Of a stretch of 64,000 nt of DNA, positions 51,895 to 61,717 are shown in pieces. The position numbers and the translations under genes were made by a program. Under the pieces are notes generated by a model. That model was not told the DNA's origin. It did not search any database and saw only the letters and a list, made by a program, of their open reading frames with translations. Source of the DNA: Bradyrhizobium lupini (GTDB taxonomy: Bacteria; Pseudomonadota; Alphaproteobacteria; Rhizobiales; Xanthobacteraceae); assembly GCF_040939785.1 (NCBI RefSeq), contig NZ_CP162553.1, forward strand, positions 682,001 to 746,000. Direction: 5' to 3'. The number at the start of each line of letters is the position of its first letter. Position 1 is the first letter of the stretch.

Positions 51895-53793
51895 TTAGAT
51901 GGTGACCTGGGTTCCGACTTCAACCACGCGTCCGGTGGGAATCTGGAAATAGTCGGTGGCGTCGTTGGCGGACCGGCTCAGCGCGATGAACAAATGGTCC
52001 TGCCAAAGCGGCATGCCGGACTGCGCCGACGCCTTCAGCGAGCGCCGCGACACGAAGAATGAGGTCGACATGATGTCGAATTGCCAGCCCTGCTTGCGCG
52101 CGATCGCGAGTGCCTTGGGCACGTTCGGCTGCTCCATGTAGCCGAAGCGCAGGCGGACCTTGAAGAACTTGTCGCTGATCCTCTCCATCCGGAACCGCTC
52201 CGACAGATCGACCCGCGGCGTATGCGCGGTCTCGATGGTCAGGACCACGTTGTGCTCGTGTAGCACCTTGTTGTGCTTGAGATTGTGCAGCAGCGCGGTC
52301 GGCACGAAGGAGGGATCGCTGGTCAGGAACACCGCGGTGCCCTTGACGATGTGCGGCGGCCGCTTTTCCAGGCTCCGGATCAGATCGTCCAGCGGCACCT
52401 CGATGCGGCGCGTTTTCTGGATCAGGATCCCGGACCCTCGCCGCCAGGTCCAGATTGTCCCGGCCATGATCACGCCGAACAGCAGCGGCACCCAGGCGCC
52501 TTCGAGCAGCTTCAGAAGATTCGCGCTGAAGAAGCTGATGTCGACCACGACGAAGGGCAGGATCACCGCTGCGGCCGTCGCCGCGCGCCAGTTCCACAAT
52601 TTCCAGATCACGATGAAGCCCATGATGCCGTCAGCAACCATGGTGGTGGAGACCGCAATACCGTAGGCCGAAGCCAGATTGCTGGGGGTGTGGAACAACA
52701 GCACCAGCAGCATCACACCGATCAGCAGCAGCCGGTTTACACGCGGCAGATAGATCTGGCCGGCATGAGTTTCCGAGGTGAAGCGCACCTCGAAGCGCGG
52801 CAGGAGGCCGAGCTGCACTGCCTGATAGACCAGGGAATAGGCCCCCGTGATTACCGCCTGGCTCGCGATCACGGTCGCCGCGGTCGCAAGTCCGACCAGC
52901 GGCAGCACGAAATGCTCGGGCACCATGCGATAGAAGGAGTGTTCGATCGCGCTGGGATCCGACAGCACCAGTGCGCCCTGCCCGAAATAGTTGATCAGGA
53001 GCGCAGGCAGCACGAAGAACATCCAGGCCGACTGGATCGGCTTGCGGCCGAAATGGCCGAGGTCTGCGTAGAGCGCCTCGCCGCCGGTCACCGCGAGGAA
53101 CACCGCGCCCAGTGTCACCAGGCCGATCGTGCCGTGCGACAGCAGGAATTGCAGGGCGTAATAGGGATTGATCGCTGCCAGCACCGACGGATCGTCGGCG
53201 ATGTGAACGGCACCCAGCACGGCAAGAACGGTGAACCAGACGACCATCACCGGCCCGAAGGCTGAGGCGACCAGTGCCGTCCCCTTGCTCTGGACCGCAA
53301 ACAGCAGCGTCAGGATGAGAACGGTCAGGGGAACGACATAGTGCTCGAAGGCGGGCGTTGCGAGCTTCAGACCCTCGACCGCCGACAACACCGAGATCGC
53401 CGGCGTGATCATGGAATCGCCGATGAACATGGAGGCGCCGACGACGCCGAGCGCCATCAGGAACCAGCTCCGCCGCCCGAGCGCGCGCTGGCCGAGCGCC
53501 ATGAGGGAAAGCGTGCCGCCCTCCCCGTTGTTGTCGGCGCGCAGCAGCAGCAGCACGTATTTGGCGGTGACGACGATCAGCAGCGCCCAAAGGATCAGCG
53601 AGAGCACGCCGAGCACCATGACCCGCGAGACCGGCTGGCCATGGGCCGCGCCCCTGACGGCCTCGTGGAATGCGTAGAGCGGCGACGTGCCGATGTCGCC
53701 GAAGACGACGCCGATGCTCCCGAGCGTCAGGCCCCAGAAACCCGAGGTGACCGGCCCGTCCGGAGCTTCGGTCGATGTGATGCTCGCCGTCAT
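51895..53793 (-). CDS. kup: Kup-type potassium uptake transporter 2
   Basis: 632 residues with the same Kup landmarks as its neighbour ([34 protein letters not shown], identical final segment [12 protein letters not shown]). The two copies differ in the cytoplasmic domain. I choose ATG 53793; a longer frame to 53937 is upstream noncoding sequence. There are 139 bp between the genes, enough for a separate promoter for the downstream copy. Confidence 0.92.
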   Translation of the reverse strand: MTASITSTEAPDGPVTSGFWGLTLGSIGVVFGDIGTSPLYAFHEAVRGAAHGQPVSRVMVLGVLSLILWALLIVVTAKYVLLLLRADNNGEGGTLSLMALGQRALGRRSWFLMALGVVGASMFIGDSMITPAISVLSAVEGLKLATPAFEHYVVPLTVLILTLLFAVQSKGTALVASAFGPVMVVWFTVLAVLGAVHIADDPSVLAAINPYYALQFLLSHGTIGLVTLGAVFLAVTGGEALYADLGHFGRKPIQSAWMFFVLPALLINYFGQGALVLSDPSAIEHSFYRMVPEHFVLPLVGLATAATVIASQAVITGAYSLVYQAVQLGLLPRFEVRFTSETHAGQIYLPRVNRLLLIGVMLLVLLFHTPSNLASAYGIAVSTTMVADGIMGFIVIWKLWNWRAATAAAVILPFVVVDISFFSANLLKLLEGAWVPLLFGVIMAGTIWTWRRGSGILIQKTRRIEVPLDDLIRSLEKRPPHIVKGTAVFLTSDPSFVPTALLHNLKHNKVLHEHNVVLTIETAHTPRVDLSERFRMERISDKFFKVRLRFGYMEQPNVPKALAIARKQGWQFDIMSTSFFVSRRSLKASAQSGMPLWQDHLFIALSRSANDATDYFQIPTGRVVEVGTQVTI

Positions 53794-54064
53794 ATGAAAC
53801 TGGAACGCTTCTGCCCGAGAATTGATCCGGCGCCTTTTGACGGTTCCGGCGCCCCTGTCAATCGGCACATCACCATAGCAGGCACCGGGCCAGATGCTGT
53901 GACGGCGCAGCAACGGTCGTTGCCCACGCGACGACATGCCTCAGGTAAGATGGTGGCACAAGAGCCCTGAGCCTTCAGTCCCCGATTGAAGGGGAATTGG
54001 CTCTACATCCTTGTTTTGTCACGCTTCTTCGCGCGAAACAGGGTCCACTTCGCTCGAATGCGCC

Positions 54065-54895
54065 CTACGGCTTCAGATTCGGCGGCAGCGGCGGATCTTC
54101 GCGCATCAGGGTGATGGTCACCCGCCGGTTGGCCGCGAGCGAGGGATCGTCCGGAAACAGCGGCTGGGTATCCGCCTTGCCGGCGACGGCGAAGACATGG
54201 GCGGCCGGCAGGCCCTCGCGTTCGAGGATCTGACGCACGGCATTGGCGCGGTCGGCCGACAGATCGAAGGCGCCGTAGTCGCTGCGGGTCGGCACGAATC
54301 CAGCCGCGGTGTGGCCGGCGATGGAGACGCGCAGCGGCGTCGCCTTGAGCGGGACAGCGAGCTTCTCGATCAGGCGGCGGGTGCGGTCATAGGGGACTTT
54401 GGAGCCGTCGGCGAACATCGAGCGACCGTCCTGGTCCACGATCTCGAGGTTGAGGCCCTGCTTGGTCTCCTCGAACATGATGTGCTTCGACATCTCGGTC
54501 AATTCCGGCATGTCCTGCAACGCTTGGCGCAGCGAGGCCGCCGCCAGCGCAAAATTGCGGTCGACCTTGATCTTCGCGCCCGACGTGCGGTCACGATCCT
54601 CCTGGTCCGGCGTCGGCGTGTTGGAGGAGTCCTCGGGCTGAATGTGATCGACGTTCTTCAGCCGAGGGCGGGTCGGCAGCCCGTCGGACTCGACGATGCC
54701 GGAATAGCGCGCTTCGGTCTGGACACCGAAGGCGTCGCGCATGGAGCCTGCGACGACCTTCAGCTTGTTGGCATCCTGGGTCGAGAACGCGACGAGCATC
54801 ACGAAGAAGCTCATCATCAGGCCCATCAGATCGGCGAAGGTCACGAACCAGCCGTGACCGCCTCCGTGTGAATCGCCGCGCTTCTTCTTGGCCAT
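54065..54895 (-). CDS. motB: Flagellar motor stator protein MotB
   Basis: 276 residues. Single transmembrane helix (VTFADLMGLMMSFFVMLVAF) with the proton-carrying Asp at D22, then a plug/linker and an OmpA-like peptidoglycan-binding domain (RVSIAGHTAAGF ... LSADRANAVRQILEREGL ... NRRVTITL). It works with MotA, encoded 23 bp upstream. No other flagellar genes are in view. ATG 54895. Confidence 0.9.
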   Translation of the reverse strand: MAKKKRGDSHGGGHGWFVTFADLMGLMMSFFVMLVAFSTQDANKLKVVAGSMRDAFGVQTEARYSGIVESDGLPTRPRLKNVDHIQPEDSSNTPTPDQEDRDRTSGAKIKVDRNFALAAASLRQALQDMPELTEMSKHIMFEETKQGLNLEIVDQDGRSMFADGSKVPYDRTRRLIEKLAVPLKATPLRVSIAGHTAAGFVPTRSDYGAFDLSADRANAVRQILEREGLPAAHVFAVAGKADTQPLFPDDPSLAANRRVTITLMREDPPLPPNLKP

Positions 54896-54918
54896 ATCTC
54901 AAATCCCGGCGCGCGGCC

Positions 54919-55692
54919 TCAGGCCGGCACCGGCTCGCCTTCAGCGTGGCGGTGCTTCTCGGGCAGATAGGCCAGCAGCATTTCGCGGACCAACGTGGGG
55001 CTCTTGGAGTCGCGGATCATCAGGATGCCGTCGATGATCAGCGTGCGGTTGGTCTCTTCGTCCAGGAGCTTTCCATGCAGCTTGTCGGCGATCGGGGTAC
55101 AAAACAGGTTGGCGACCAGCGCGCCGTAGAGAGTCGCGAGCAGCGCGGTCGCCATGAACGGGCCGAGCTTTGACGGGTCGGTCATGTTGGCGAACATCTG
55201 CACCATGCCGATCAGCGTGCCGACCATGCCGAAGGCCGGGGCGCAGTCGCCGATGGCGCGGTAGATCTTGCTGCCTTCATCCAGATGCATCAAAAAATTA
55301 TCGCGGTCGCGCTCGAGATTGTCGCGAATGAAGTCCAGGTCGTAGCCGTCGGCGACGTAGCGGATGCCCTTGGCGAGGAACGGCTCGTCGGTCTCGACCT
55401 TTTCCAAACCCACGGGCCCTTGCTTGCGGGCGATCTCGGCGATGCGGGCGAGTTCGTCGACCAGATCGTGCGCCGACAGACGGCTCATAGTGAAGGCAAA
55501 CTTGGCGCCGAGCGGTAGGCCGTGGATCAGCGTCGAGAGCGGAAAGCGGATCATGGTCGCGGCCGTCGAGCCGCCGAAGATGATGATCATCGCATGCTCG
55601 GAAACGAACATGTGGAGATCGCCGCCCAGCAGCATCATCGTCGCGATGACGACGATGCCCGCCACGAGCCCGATGCTCGTCATGATATCCAT
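54919..55692 (-). CDS. motA: Flagellar motor stator protein MotA
   Basis: 257 residues with four membrane segments, the loop RFPLSTLIHGLPLGAKFAF, and the TM3-TM4 signature FGMVGTLIGMVQMFANM ... TALLATLYGALVANLFCTPIADKL. ATG 55692 follows GGAG; a TTG at 55704 is an inferior alternative. It forms the proton channel with MotB; a possible CtrA half-site pair lies about 91-105 bp upstream (55783-55797). Confidence 0.9.
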   Translation of the reverse strand: MDIMTSIGLVAGIVVIATMMLLGGDLHMFVSEHAMIIIFGGSTAATMIRFPLSTLIHGLPLGAKFAFTMSRLSAHDLVDELARIAEIARKQGPVGLEKVETDEPFLAKGIRYVADGYDLDFIRDNLERDRDNFLMHLDEGSKIYRAIGDCAPAFGMVGTLIGMVQMFANMTDPSKLGPFMATALLATLYGALVANLFCTPIADKLHGKLLDEETNRTLIIDGILMIRDSKSPTLVREMLLAYLPEKHRHAEGEPVPA

Positions 55693-56001
55693 GGGAGACT
55701 CCAACGCGAACGCAACAACGGCCGTCCTGGCCGATGGCGCGGCCCAACCCCGAACCGCATCGGAAACCCTAGTGAGCCGCGATTAAAGACGCGTAAAGGT
55801 TAAGTTGAGCCGGCGCGCCTGGCGGCCGCAGCGCGCTGAAAGGCGCCGGCTTTTGCCGACTGCCGACACGGATCTCAACATTTTGCTAACCATACGGTGT
55901 CGCGCGCACCCGTCACCCGTGCACGCGATCCCTTCGGCTGCGGCCCTGCGCCACATCGGGGGCGACCGATCAATTGGTATTCTGGACCCGGCCGGCACCT
56001 C
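55693..56001. other. Divergent intergenic region upstream of motA
   Basis: 309 bp with no convincing gene. It contains TTAA-N7-TAAA at 55783-55797, a one-mismatch match to the CtrA consensus TTAA-N7-TTAA, with a third TTAA at 55800-55803. The rest is GC-rich, including GCCGACTGCCGAC tandem copies near 55855-55867. Confidence 0.5.
55783..55797 (-). promoter_or_regulatory. Possible CtrA-binding site before motA
   Basis: TTAA-N7-TAAA differs from the CtrA full site at one base and lies upstream of a motility gene, a common CtrA target class in alphaproteobacteria. Such short sites also occur by chance, although less often in GC-rich DNA. Confidence 0.35.
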
Positions 56002-56313
56002 ATGGCGGAAGGCATCGCAATGGTGACGCTGTTCAGTCTTCTCACCGCGCTTCCCGCAGTGCTGGCGCTCCACATGCTCGAACCCGGGCTCGTCCTGCCG
56101 GCGTTCAGCGTGCTGCTCTTTGCCGAGGCGGCCCTCGCCGTGATCGTAGCGCACCTGATCCACATGCCGGACAATGCGGAAGATATCACCCTGTGGGATT
56201 TTGCCGGCGGCTTCACCTTGATCGGATGCGCTGCCGCGGTGCTCGGCGAGCCGGATCAGGCCGCCTTGTTCCTGACGGAACAGGGCAGCCTGCGAGCGGC
56301 GTCGCAACCGTAG
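56002..56313 (+). CDS. Hypothetical membrane protein
   Basis: 103 residues with three hydrophobic segments (TLFSLLTALPAVLALHML, LPAFSVLLFAEAALAVIVAHLI and a weaker FAGGFTLIGCAAAVLG). No known domain. Start ambiguous: ATG 56002, or ATG 56020 with GGAAGG upstream. The gene converges with the RraA-like gene, ending 18 bp away. Confidence 0.6.
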   Translation: MAEGIAMVTLFSLLTALPAVLALHMLEPGLVLPAFSVLLFAEAALAVIVAHLIHMPDNAEDITLWDFAGGFTLIGCAAAVLGEPDQAALFLTEQGSLRAASQP

Positions 56314-56331
56314 ATCATCGCGGTCCCGCCG

Positions 56332-57051
56332 TTAGTGAATCTCCGCCGAGCGCTTCAGCGCAGCCTTCAACTTCTCCAACGAGAAGTCGGGGCTGCGGGC
56401 GATCTCGAGGATCGGCGTCTCGCGGCGGCCACAGAGTTCGGCGGCCTCGGGCAGCTTTGCGGCAATATCGTGCGGAATTACGACGGCGCCGTGCTGGTCG
56501 GCATGGATCAGATCGTCCGACTTCACGGTCATGCCGGCGACGCGCACTTCGCCGCCAAAGCTCTCGGCGTGCACCCATGCATGCGACGGGCCGATCGAGC
56601 CGGCCAGTGCCTGGAAGCCCGGCGCCCATTGCGGAATGTCGCGGATCGAACCGTCGGTGATGACGCCGAGGCAGCCGAGCGCCTTGTGCACGTTGCTCTG
56701 CACCTCGCCCCAAAACGCACCGTAGCCGACGTCGGGACCGTCGATGTCCTGGATCACCGAGATGCGCGGACCGTGGCCGGTACCGACATATTCGTAATAT
56801 GCGATGCGGCGCTTGGACTGCTCTTCCGGCGGTAGTGAATTTTTCAGCACCGAGCGGATCGCGACCGTGCGGGCATAGCCGACGATCGGGGGCAGATCGG
56901 GAAATGGGCAGACCAGTGGTTTGGTGGTGTAGCCGATCAGCCGGCGCTCGGGCGCCACGATCTCCATGGCATTGCAGATCGTCGGCGTGTCATAGCGGCC
57001 CAGCGCTTCGAGGACGGAAGCGGGCAGCGGCCCGGTCGCAGTATTCGTCAC
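56332..57051 (-). CDS. RraA-family protein (HMG/CHA aldolase superfamily)
   Basis: 239 residues of the same superfamily as the GalC-type aldolase at 8903, but distinct: YDTPTICNAMEIVAPERR N-terminus, GEVQSNVHKALGCLGVITDGSIRDI around the metal site with Arg-Asp, and GEVRVAGMTVKSDDLIHADQHGAVVIP. In proteobacteria such proteins may be aldolases or decarboxylases rather than RNase E regulators. The active Arg and Asp are present. Substrate unknown; no catabolic neighbours. Confidence 0.85.
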   Translation of the reverse strand: MTNTATGPLPASVLEALGRYDTPTICNAMEIVAPERRLIGYTTKPLVCPFPDLPPIVGYARTVAIRSVLKNSLPPEEQSKRRIAYYEYVGTGHGPRISVIQDIDGPDVGYGAFWGEVQSNVHKALGCLGVITDGSIRDIPQWAPGFQALAGSIGPSHAWVHAESFGGEVRVAGMTVKSDDLIHADQHGAVVIPHDIAAKLPEAAELCGRRETPILEIARSPDFSLEKLKAALKRSAEIH

Positions 57052-57203
57052 AGCGTTCTCTCCCAGATTGGCGGCCGCTGTTGGTGCGGTGCCGCCTGCA
57101 CCGGGCGATATAGCCGAGATCGGGCTTCAACCCAACTCAGGGCGCCTCATGGCAGATATCCAAGTCTCGCTGTTCAGTGCCTTGGCTGCTTGGCGCTTGC
57201 CGT

Positions 57204-58085
57204 TCAGTGCAGCCGGTCGGGCCGGTCGTCTTCGCGCGGCGGCTCCGACAGGTTTGCCAGCGTCGGCGCCGAAGGCGGCGAGGAGACCTCGCCTCCAGCC
57301 GGCGCGGTGGCTTCCATCGCGCGCGCCTGGTCGCGATAGGATTTGTAGCCGAGCGGCAAAGCGAGCAGATACAGCACCGTTCCGATGGACAGCACGTGCC
57401 AGGGATAGGCGATCAGGATCGCGATGAACACGACCACCGCGACGAACGCCGGCAGCACCAGCTCGGGCGGCACGCGCATGCGCTTGGTCTTGCCGGAGAA
57501 CACCGGCAGGCGCGACACCATCAGGAAGGCGATCAGCAGCGTATACGCAGCCGTCACCGCCGCAGGCAGCCGGCCGAGATCGAGGAACGCGACATAGATC
57601 GGCAGCAGCACCGTGATCGCGCCGGCCGGCGCCGGCACGCCCGTGAAGAAATTGGCGGCGAAGGCCGGCTTGTTGGGATCGTCCATGGTGGCATTGAAGC
57701 GCGCCAGGCGGAGGCCACCGGAAATCGCGAATACCATGGCGGCGATCCAGCCGGCATTGCCGAGCTCGTGCAGCTGCCAGAAATACAACATCAGGCCGGG
57801 CGCCACGCCGAAATTGACGAAGTCGGCGAGGCTGTCGAGCTCGGCGCCGAACTTGGACTGCCCCTTGATCATGCGCGCGATGCGGCCGTCGATGCCGTCG
57901 AGCGCCGCCGCGAACACAATGGCATAGACGGCAAGTGACATGCGCCCTTCGATCGAGAGCCGGATCGAGGTCAGGCCGGCGCAGATCGCCAGCAGCGTGA
58001 TGACGTTGGGCACCAGCATGCGCACCGGGATCGGGCGGAACCGCCGGCGGCGCACATCAGGGTCCTTGAAGTCGTAGGGCGTCAT
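57204..58085 (-). CDS. pssA: CDP-diacylglycerol-serine O-phosphatidyltransferase (phosphatidylserine synthase)
   Basis: 293 residues with about eight membrane segments and the CDP-alcohol transferase signature DGIDGRIARMIKGQSKFGAELDS, in line with DG-x2-AR-x8-G-x3-D-x3-D with all acidic residues. It condenses CDP-diacylglycerol with L-serine in the membrane. The next gene upstream is psd, which decarboxylates the product to phosphatidylethanolamine; the order psd-pssA is widespread. ATG 58085. Confidence 0.9.
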   Translation of the reverse strand: MTPYDFKDPDVRRRRFRPIPVRMLVPNVITLLAICAGLTSIRLSIEGRMSLAVYAIVFAAALDGIDGRIARMIKGQSKFGAELDSLADFVNFGVAPGLMLYFWQLHELGNAGWIAAMVFAISGGLRLARFNATMDDPNKPAFAANFFTGVPAPAGAITVLLPIYVAFLDLGRLPAAVTAAYTLLIAFLMVSRLPVFSGKTKRMRVPPELVLPAFVAVVVFIAILIAYPWHVLSIGTVLYLLALPLGYKSYRDQARAMEATAPAGGEVSSPPSAPTLANLSEPPREDDRPDRLH

Positions 58086-58171
58086 GGCTCGTCCTCACCT
58101 TGAGGCGAGATATAGCAAGCCGCGTTCCCCTCCGCCATTGCGGCGGAAGGCCCCTCAGGCCGACTTATTGG

Positions 58172-58871
58172 TTAATTGGAGCGGTAGGCGCGGCTCGGGT
58201 CGTCTCCGGCAAGATCCGCCAGAATCGTCTCGCCGGCGATCGCGATCTGGCCTTCCGAGACCAGCGCCTTCGTGCCCAGCGGCAGATAGACGTCGAGCCG
58301 CGAGCCGAATCGGATCAGACCGAAGCGCTCACCGGCGCCGATTGCCTGCCCCTCTTTGACGAAGCAGACGATGCGCTTGGCGACGAGGCCCGCGATCTGG
58401 ACCACGCCGATCCGCGCCGTCGGCGTCGTGATCGCCAGCGAGTTGCGCTCATTATCCTCGCTCGCCTTGTCCAGCTCGGCATTGATGAACAGGCCGGGCC
58501 GGTAGGCGATACGGTCCACCCGGCCCGCGATCGGGCTGCGGTTCACATGGCAGTTGAACACGCTCATGAACACCGAGATGCGCGGCAGCGGCCGATCGCC
58601 GAGGCCGAGCTCGGCCGGCGGCAGCGCCATAGTGATCATGGAGACGCGGCCGTCGGCGGGCGACACCACGAGCCCCCTCGCGCACGGGGGTCACGCGCAC
58701 GGGGTCGCGGAAGAACAGCGCGCACCATACGGTCAGGATGGTGCCGATCCACCCCAACGGCGACCACAGCCAGAACAGGAGGAGGCTTGCCAGCGCAAAG
58801 CCGCCGATGAAGGGATATCCCTCCTTGTGGATCGGCGGGATCTGACGCTGGATCGAATCGAGAATGGACAT
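58172..58871 (-). pseudogene. psd: Phosphatidylserine decarboxylase with an apparent one-base insertion
   Basis: Frame 1 runs [19 protein letters not shown] to VRVTPVREG, then the frame is lost at a five-G run (58677-58673). With four Gs it would read through as [13 protein letters not shown] into the rest, ending near DPSRAYRSN, for 232 residues, the length expected for the short Psd type. The pyruvoyl-forming Ser is in RFGSRLDV, and HVNRSP carries the expected His. The gene is essential or near-essential where PE is the main lipid, so a base-calling error is more likely than loss. Confidence 0.87.
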
Positions 58872-58954
58872 CGCTATCTGCCGCTCAGGGTTGATGGCGC
58901 AGGTCGTCCCGCGCGGTGGTGTTGTTTAGGCCAGAGTTGGGACCGGAGACAAGG

Positions 58955-60835
58955 TCACTCCGCCGCCGCAGGCGCCGTCAGGACATCGGCGACCGGCGGT
59001 GGCTCCCGGTTGGGCGCCTCGCCGGAATCGGCCATCCTCGCCAGTTTCTCGCGCGCCGCCTCGGCCTCGCGCTGCCTGTTCCACATGCTGGCGTAAAGTC
59101 CCCCCTCCCCAAGCAGTTTCGCGTGGGTGCCGCGCTCGGCGATGCGGCCCTGGTCCAGCACGATGATCTCGTCGGCGCCGACGATGGTCGAGAGCCGATG
59201 GGCGATCACCAGCGAAGTGCGGTTCTTCGCCACGCGCTCGAGCGCACCCTGAATTTCGTGCTCGGTGTGGGTGTCAAGCGCGGAGGTCGCCTCGTCCAGC
59301 ACCAGGATCGGCGGCGCCTTCAACACGGTGCGCGCGATCGCGACCCGTTGTTTTTCGCCGCCGGACAGTTTCAGGCCGCGCTCGCCGACCTGGGTCTCGT
59401 AGCCTTTCGGCGCCATGCGGATGAAATGATCGATCTGCGCCAGCTGCGCTGCCTGCTCGACCTCGGCATCGCTGGCGTCCCAACGGCCGTAGCGGATGTT
59501 GTAGCGGATGGTGTCGTTGAACAGCACGGTGTCCTGCGGCACCATGCCGATGGACGCGCGCAAGCTCGCCTGCGTGACTTCGCGAATGTCCTGGCCGTCG
59601 ATCAGGATCTTGCCGCCTGAGATGTCGTAGAGGCGAAACAGAAGCCGCGAGATGGTCGACTTGCCCGCACCTGACGGGCCGACGATCGCGACCGTCTTGC
59701 CGGCCGGCACCTCGAAGCTGATGCCCTTGAGGATCGGACGGGACGGCTCATAGGCAAAGCGCACATCCTCGAAACGCACATTGCCCGCGGAGACCACCAG
59801 TGGCTTCGCGCCCGGCGCATCCTTGATCTCGGCCTCGCGCCCCAGCACGTTGAACATCTTCTCGATGTCGATGATCGCCTGCTTGATCTCGCGATAGACC
59901 ATGCCCATGAAGTTCAAGGGCTGGTAGAGCTGGATCATCATCGCGTTGACCAGCACGAAATCGCCGACCGTGTTGGTGCCGTTGCGCACGCCGATCGCGC
60001 ACATCAGCATGGTCGCGGTCAGCCCCAGCGTGAAGATCACGGCCTGCCCGGTGTTGAGGACGGCCAGCGAAGTATAGGCCTGGACGCTCGACTCCTCGTA
60101 ACGCGCGACCGACCGGTCGTAGCGCTGTGACTCACGGGCCTCGGCGCTGAAATATTTGACGGTCTCGTAGTTGAGCAGCGAGTCGATCGCCTTGGTGTTC
60201 GCCTCGGTGTCGGCATCGTTCATCTTGCGGCGGATGCCGATCCGCCACTCGGTCGCGATGTAGGTGTAGTACATGTAGACCGCGACAGTGACGAGGGTCG
60301 CAAGCACGTAGCGCCAATCGAACTGCCACAGCAGCACGGCCATCAGCAGCGAGACCTCGACGATGGTCGGGATCAGCTGCAGGATCACCATGCGCACGAT
60401 GACCTCGATGCCCTCGCGGCCGCGCTCGAGCACGCGCGTCAGGCCGCCGGTCTTGCGCTCCAGGTGGAAGCGCAGTGACAACTCGTGCATGTGGATGAAA
60501 GTGATGGTGGCGAGCTTGCGCACCGCGTGCATGGCAACGCGCGCGAAAATGCCGTCGCGCCATTGCGTCAGCACCGCCATCACGATGCGCATCACGCCGT
60601 AGCTGGCGGTCAGCAGCAGCGGCGAGGCGATCACCCAGAGGCGCCAATTGTCGGCCTGAACTGGCGCACTGTTGGCGCCGGTCAGCGCGTCGGTCGCCCA
60701 TTTGAAGCTGAAAGGAACCGTCAGCGTGATCAGCTTGGCGGCGAGCAGCAGCACCATCGACCAGACCACGCGCATCTTCAGGTCGAAACGGTCGCCCGGC
60801 CAGATATAGGGCCACAGATGCGCCAGCGTGCCCAT
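58955..60835 (-). CDS. ATM1/HMT-type ABC exporter (fused membrane and ATPase domains)
   Basis: 626 residues: six membrane helices (about 20-310) then an ABC ATPase with Walker A GPSGAGKST, signature LSGGEKQR and Walker B LVLDEATSALD. Motifs such as FIHMHELSLRFHLERKTGGLTRVLERG place it in the Atm1/ABCB7-HMT1 group, which exports glutathione-derived or metal-related compounds. ATG 60835 is the first in this frame, but the homologous N-terminus probably begins at ATG 60909 (MDQAQSPAGANVPDPAGG) and is cut off by a missing G in a five-G run (60861-60857). Confidence 0.9.
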   Translation of the reverse strand: MGTLAHLWPYIWPGDRFDLKMRVVWSMVLLLAAKLITLTVPFSFKWATDALTGANSAPVQADNWRLWVIASPLLLTASYGVMRIVMAVLTQWRDGIFARVAMHAVRKLATITFIHMHELSLRFHLERKTGGLTRVLERGREGIEVIVRMVILQLIPTIVEVSLLMAVLLWQFDWRYVLATLVTVAVYMYYTYIATEWRIGIRRKMNDADTEANTKAIDSLLNYETVKYFSAEARESQRYDRSVARYEESSVQAYTSLAVLNTGQAVIFTLGLTATMLMCAIGVRNGTNTVGDFVLVNAMMIQLYQPLNFMGMVYREIKQAIIDIEKMFNVLGREAEIKDAPGAKPLVVSAGNVRFEDVRFAYEPSRPILKGISFEVPAGKTVAIVGPSGAGKSTISRLLFRLYDISGGKILIDGQDIREVTQASLRASIGMVPQDTVLFNDTIRYNIRYGRWDASDAEVEQAAQLAQIDHFIRMAPKGYETQVGERGLKLSGGEKQRVAIARTVLKAPPILVLDEATSALDTHTEHEIQGALERVAKNRTSLVIAHRLSTIVGADEIIVLDQGRIAERGTHAKLLGEGGLYASMWNRQREAEAAREKLARMADSGEAPNREPPPVADVLTAPAAAE

Positions 60836-61102
60836 CAGCGTGGCCCGCTCCAGCGGCCCCCGGCGGGATCAGGAACGTTGGCGCCGGCGGGCGATTGAGC
60901 TTGGTCCATCAAGAAGCCTGAAAAGCCCGTCGAATGCGGGCTGCGTTGCCATTAAGGATTTTCGTTTGTCATATAGAGCCTTACCGATGCCCATGCACCC
61001 CGCCAGATGGCGAATCTTGGATTGTTCGTCGTCGTTTACCGGTAGATTTCCGGAAGCCCCGAATCACCGATTGGGCTTGACGCCTCTTCGCTGCAATGCA
61101 TC

Positions 61103-61717
61103 ATGGCACCAATGAGCACGATCAAAACCGTCTGTGTCTATTGCGGCTCCGGCCCAGGAACCAATCCCCGTTTCACCGAAGGCGCCAAGGCGTTCGGCAA
61201 GGCGCTCGCCGAGAACAACATCCGCCTCGTCTATGGCGGCGGCTCGCTCGGCCTGATGGGCTCGGTGGCGACCTCCGTCCTCGATCACGGCGGCACTGTC
61301 ACCGGCATCATCCCCGATTTCCTGCGGATGCGGGAAAACGCGCTGACGCGCGTGCAGGAGATGATCGTCACCCCCGACATGCACGAGCGCAAGCGACTGA
61401 TGTTCGAACGCTCCGACGCCTTCGTGGCGCTGCCGGGCGGCGTCGGCACGCTGGAGGAGTTGGTCGAGCAATTGACCTGGAAGCAGCTGGGACGTCACGC
61501 CAAGCCGGTGCTGCTTGCCAACATCGATAATTTCTGGGAGCCGCTGCTCTCGCTGCTGTCGCACATGCGCCAGACCGAGTTCATCCGCGCCGGCCTTTCG
61601 GTTGACATCCTCAAGGCCGATCGGATCGAAGAGATTTTGCCGAAGCTGAAATCGGCTGCAGCGCAGATCGAAGATGCGGAAAAGCAGCTCGCACCGGAAA
61701 TGGCGCGCAAGCTCTAG
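61103..61717 (+). CDS. LOG-family protein (cytokinin riboside monophosphate phosphoribohydrolase-like)
   Basis: 204 residues. Motifs VYCGSGPGTNPRFTEGAKAFG, LVYGGGSLGLMG, the ERKRLMFERSDA helix (with the PGGxGTxxE element PGGVGTLEE) identify the LOG/TIGR00730 family, which releases cytokinin bases or hydrolyses nucleoside monophosphates. All catalytic residues (Arg of ERKRLM, Glu of PGGVGTLEE) are present. ATG 61103, or 61112 (MSTIK). Its stop codon overlaps that of the convergent VOC gene. Confidence 0.88.
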   Translation: MAPMSTIKTVCVYCGSGPGTNPRFTEGAKAFGKALAENNIRLVYGGGSLGLMGSVATSVLDHGGTVTGIIPDFLRMRENALTRVQEMIVTPDMHERKRLMFERSDAFVALPGGVGTLEELVEQLTWKQLGRHAKPVLLANIDNFWEPLLSLLSHMRQTEFIRAGLSVDILKADRIEEILPKLKSAAAQIEDAEKQLAPEMARKL

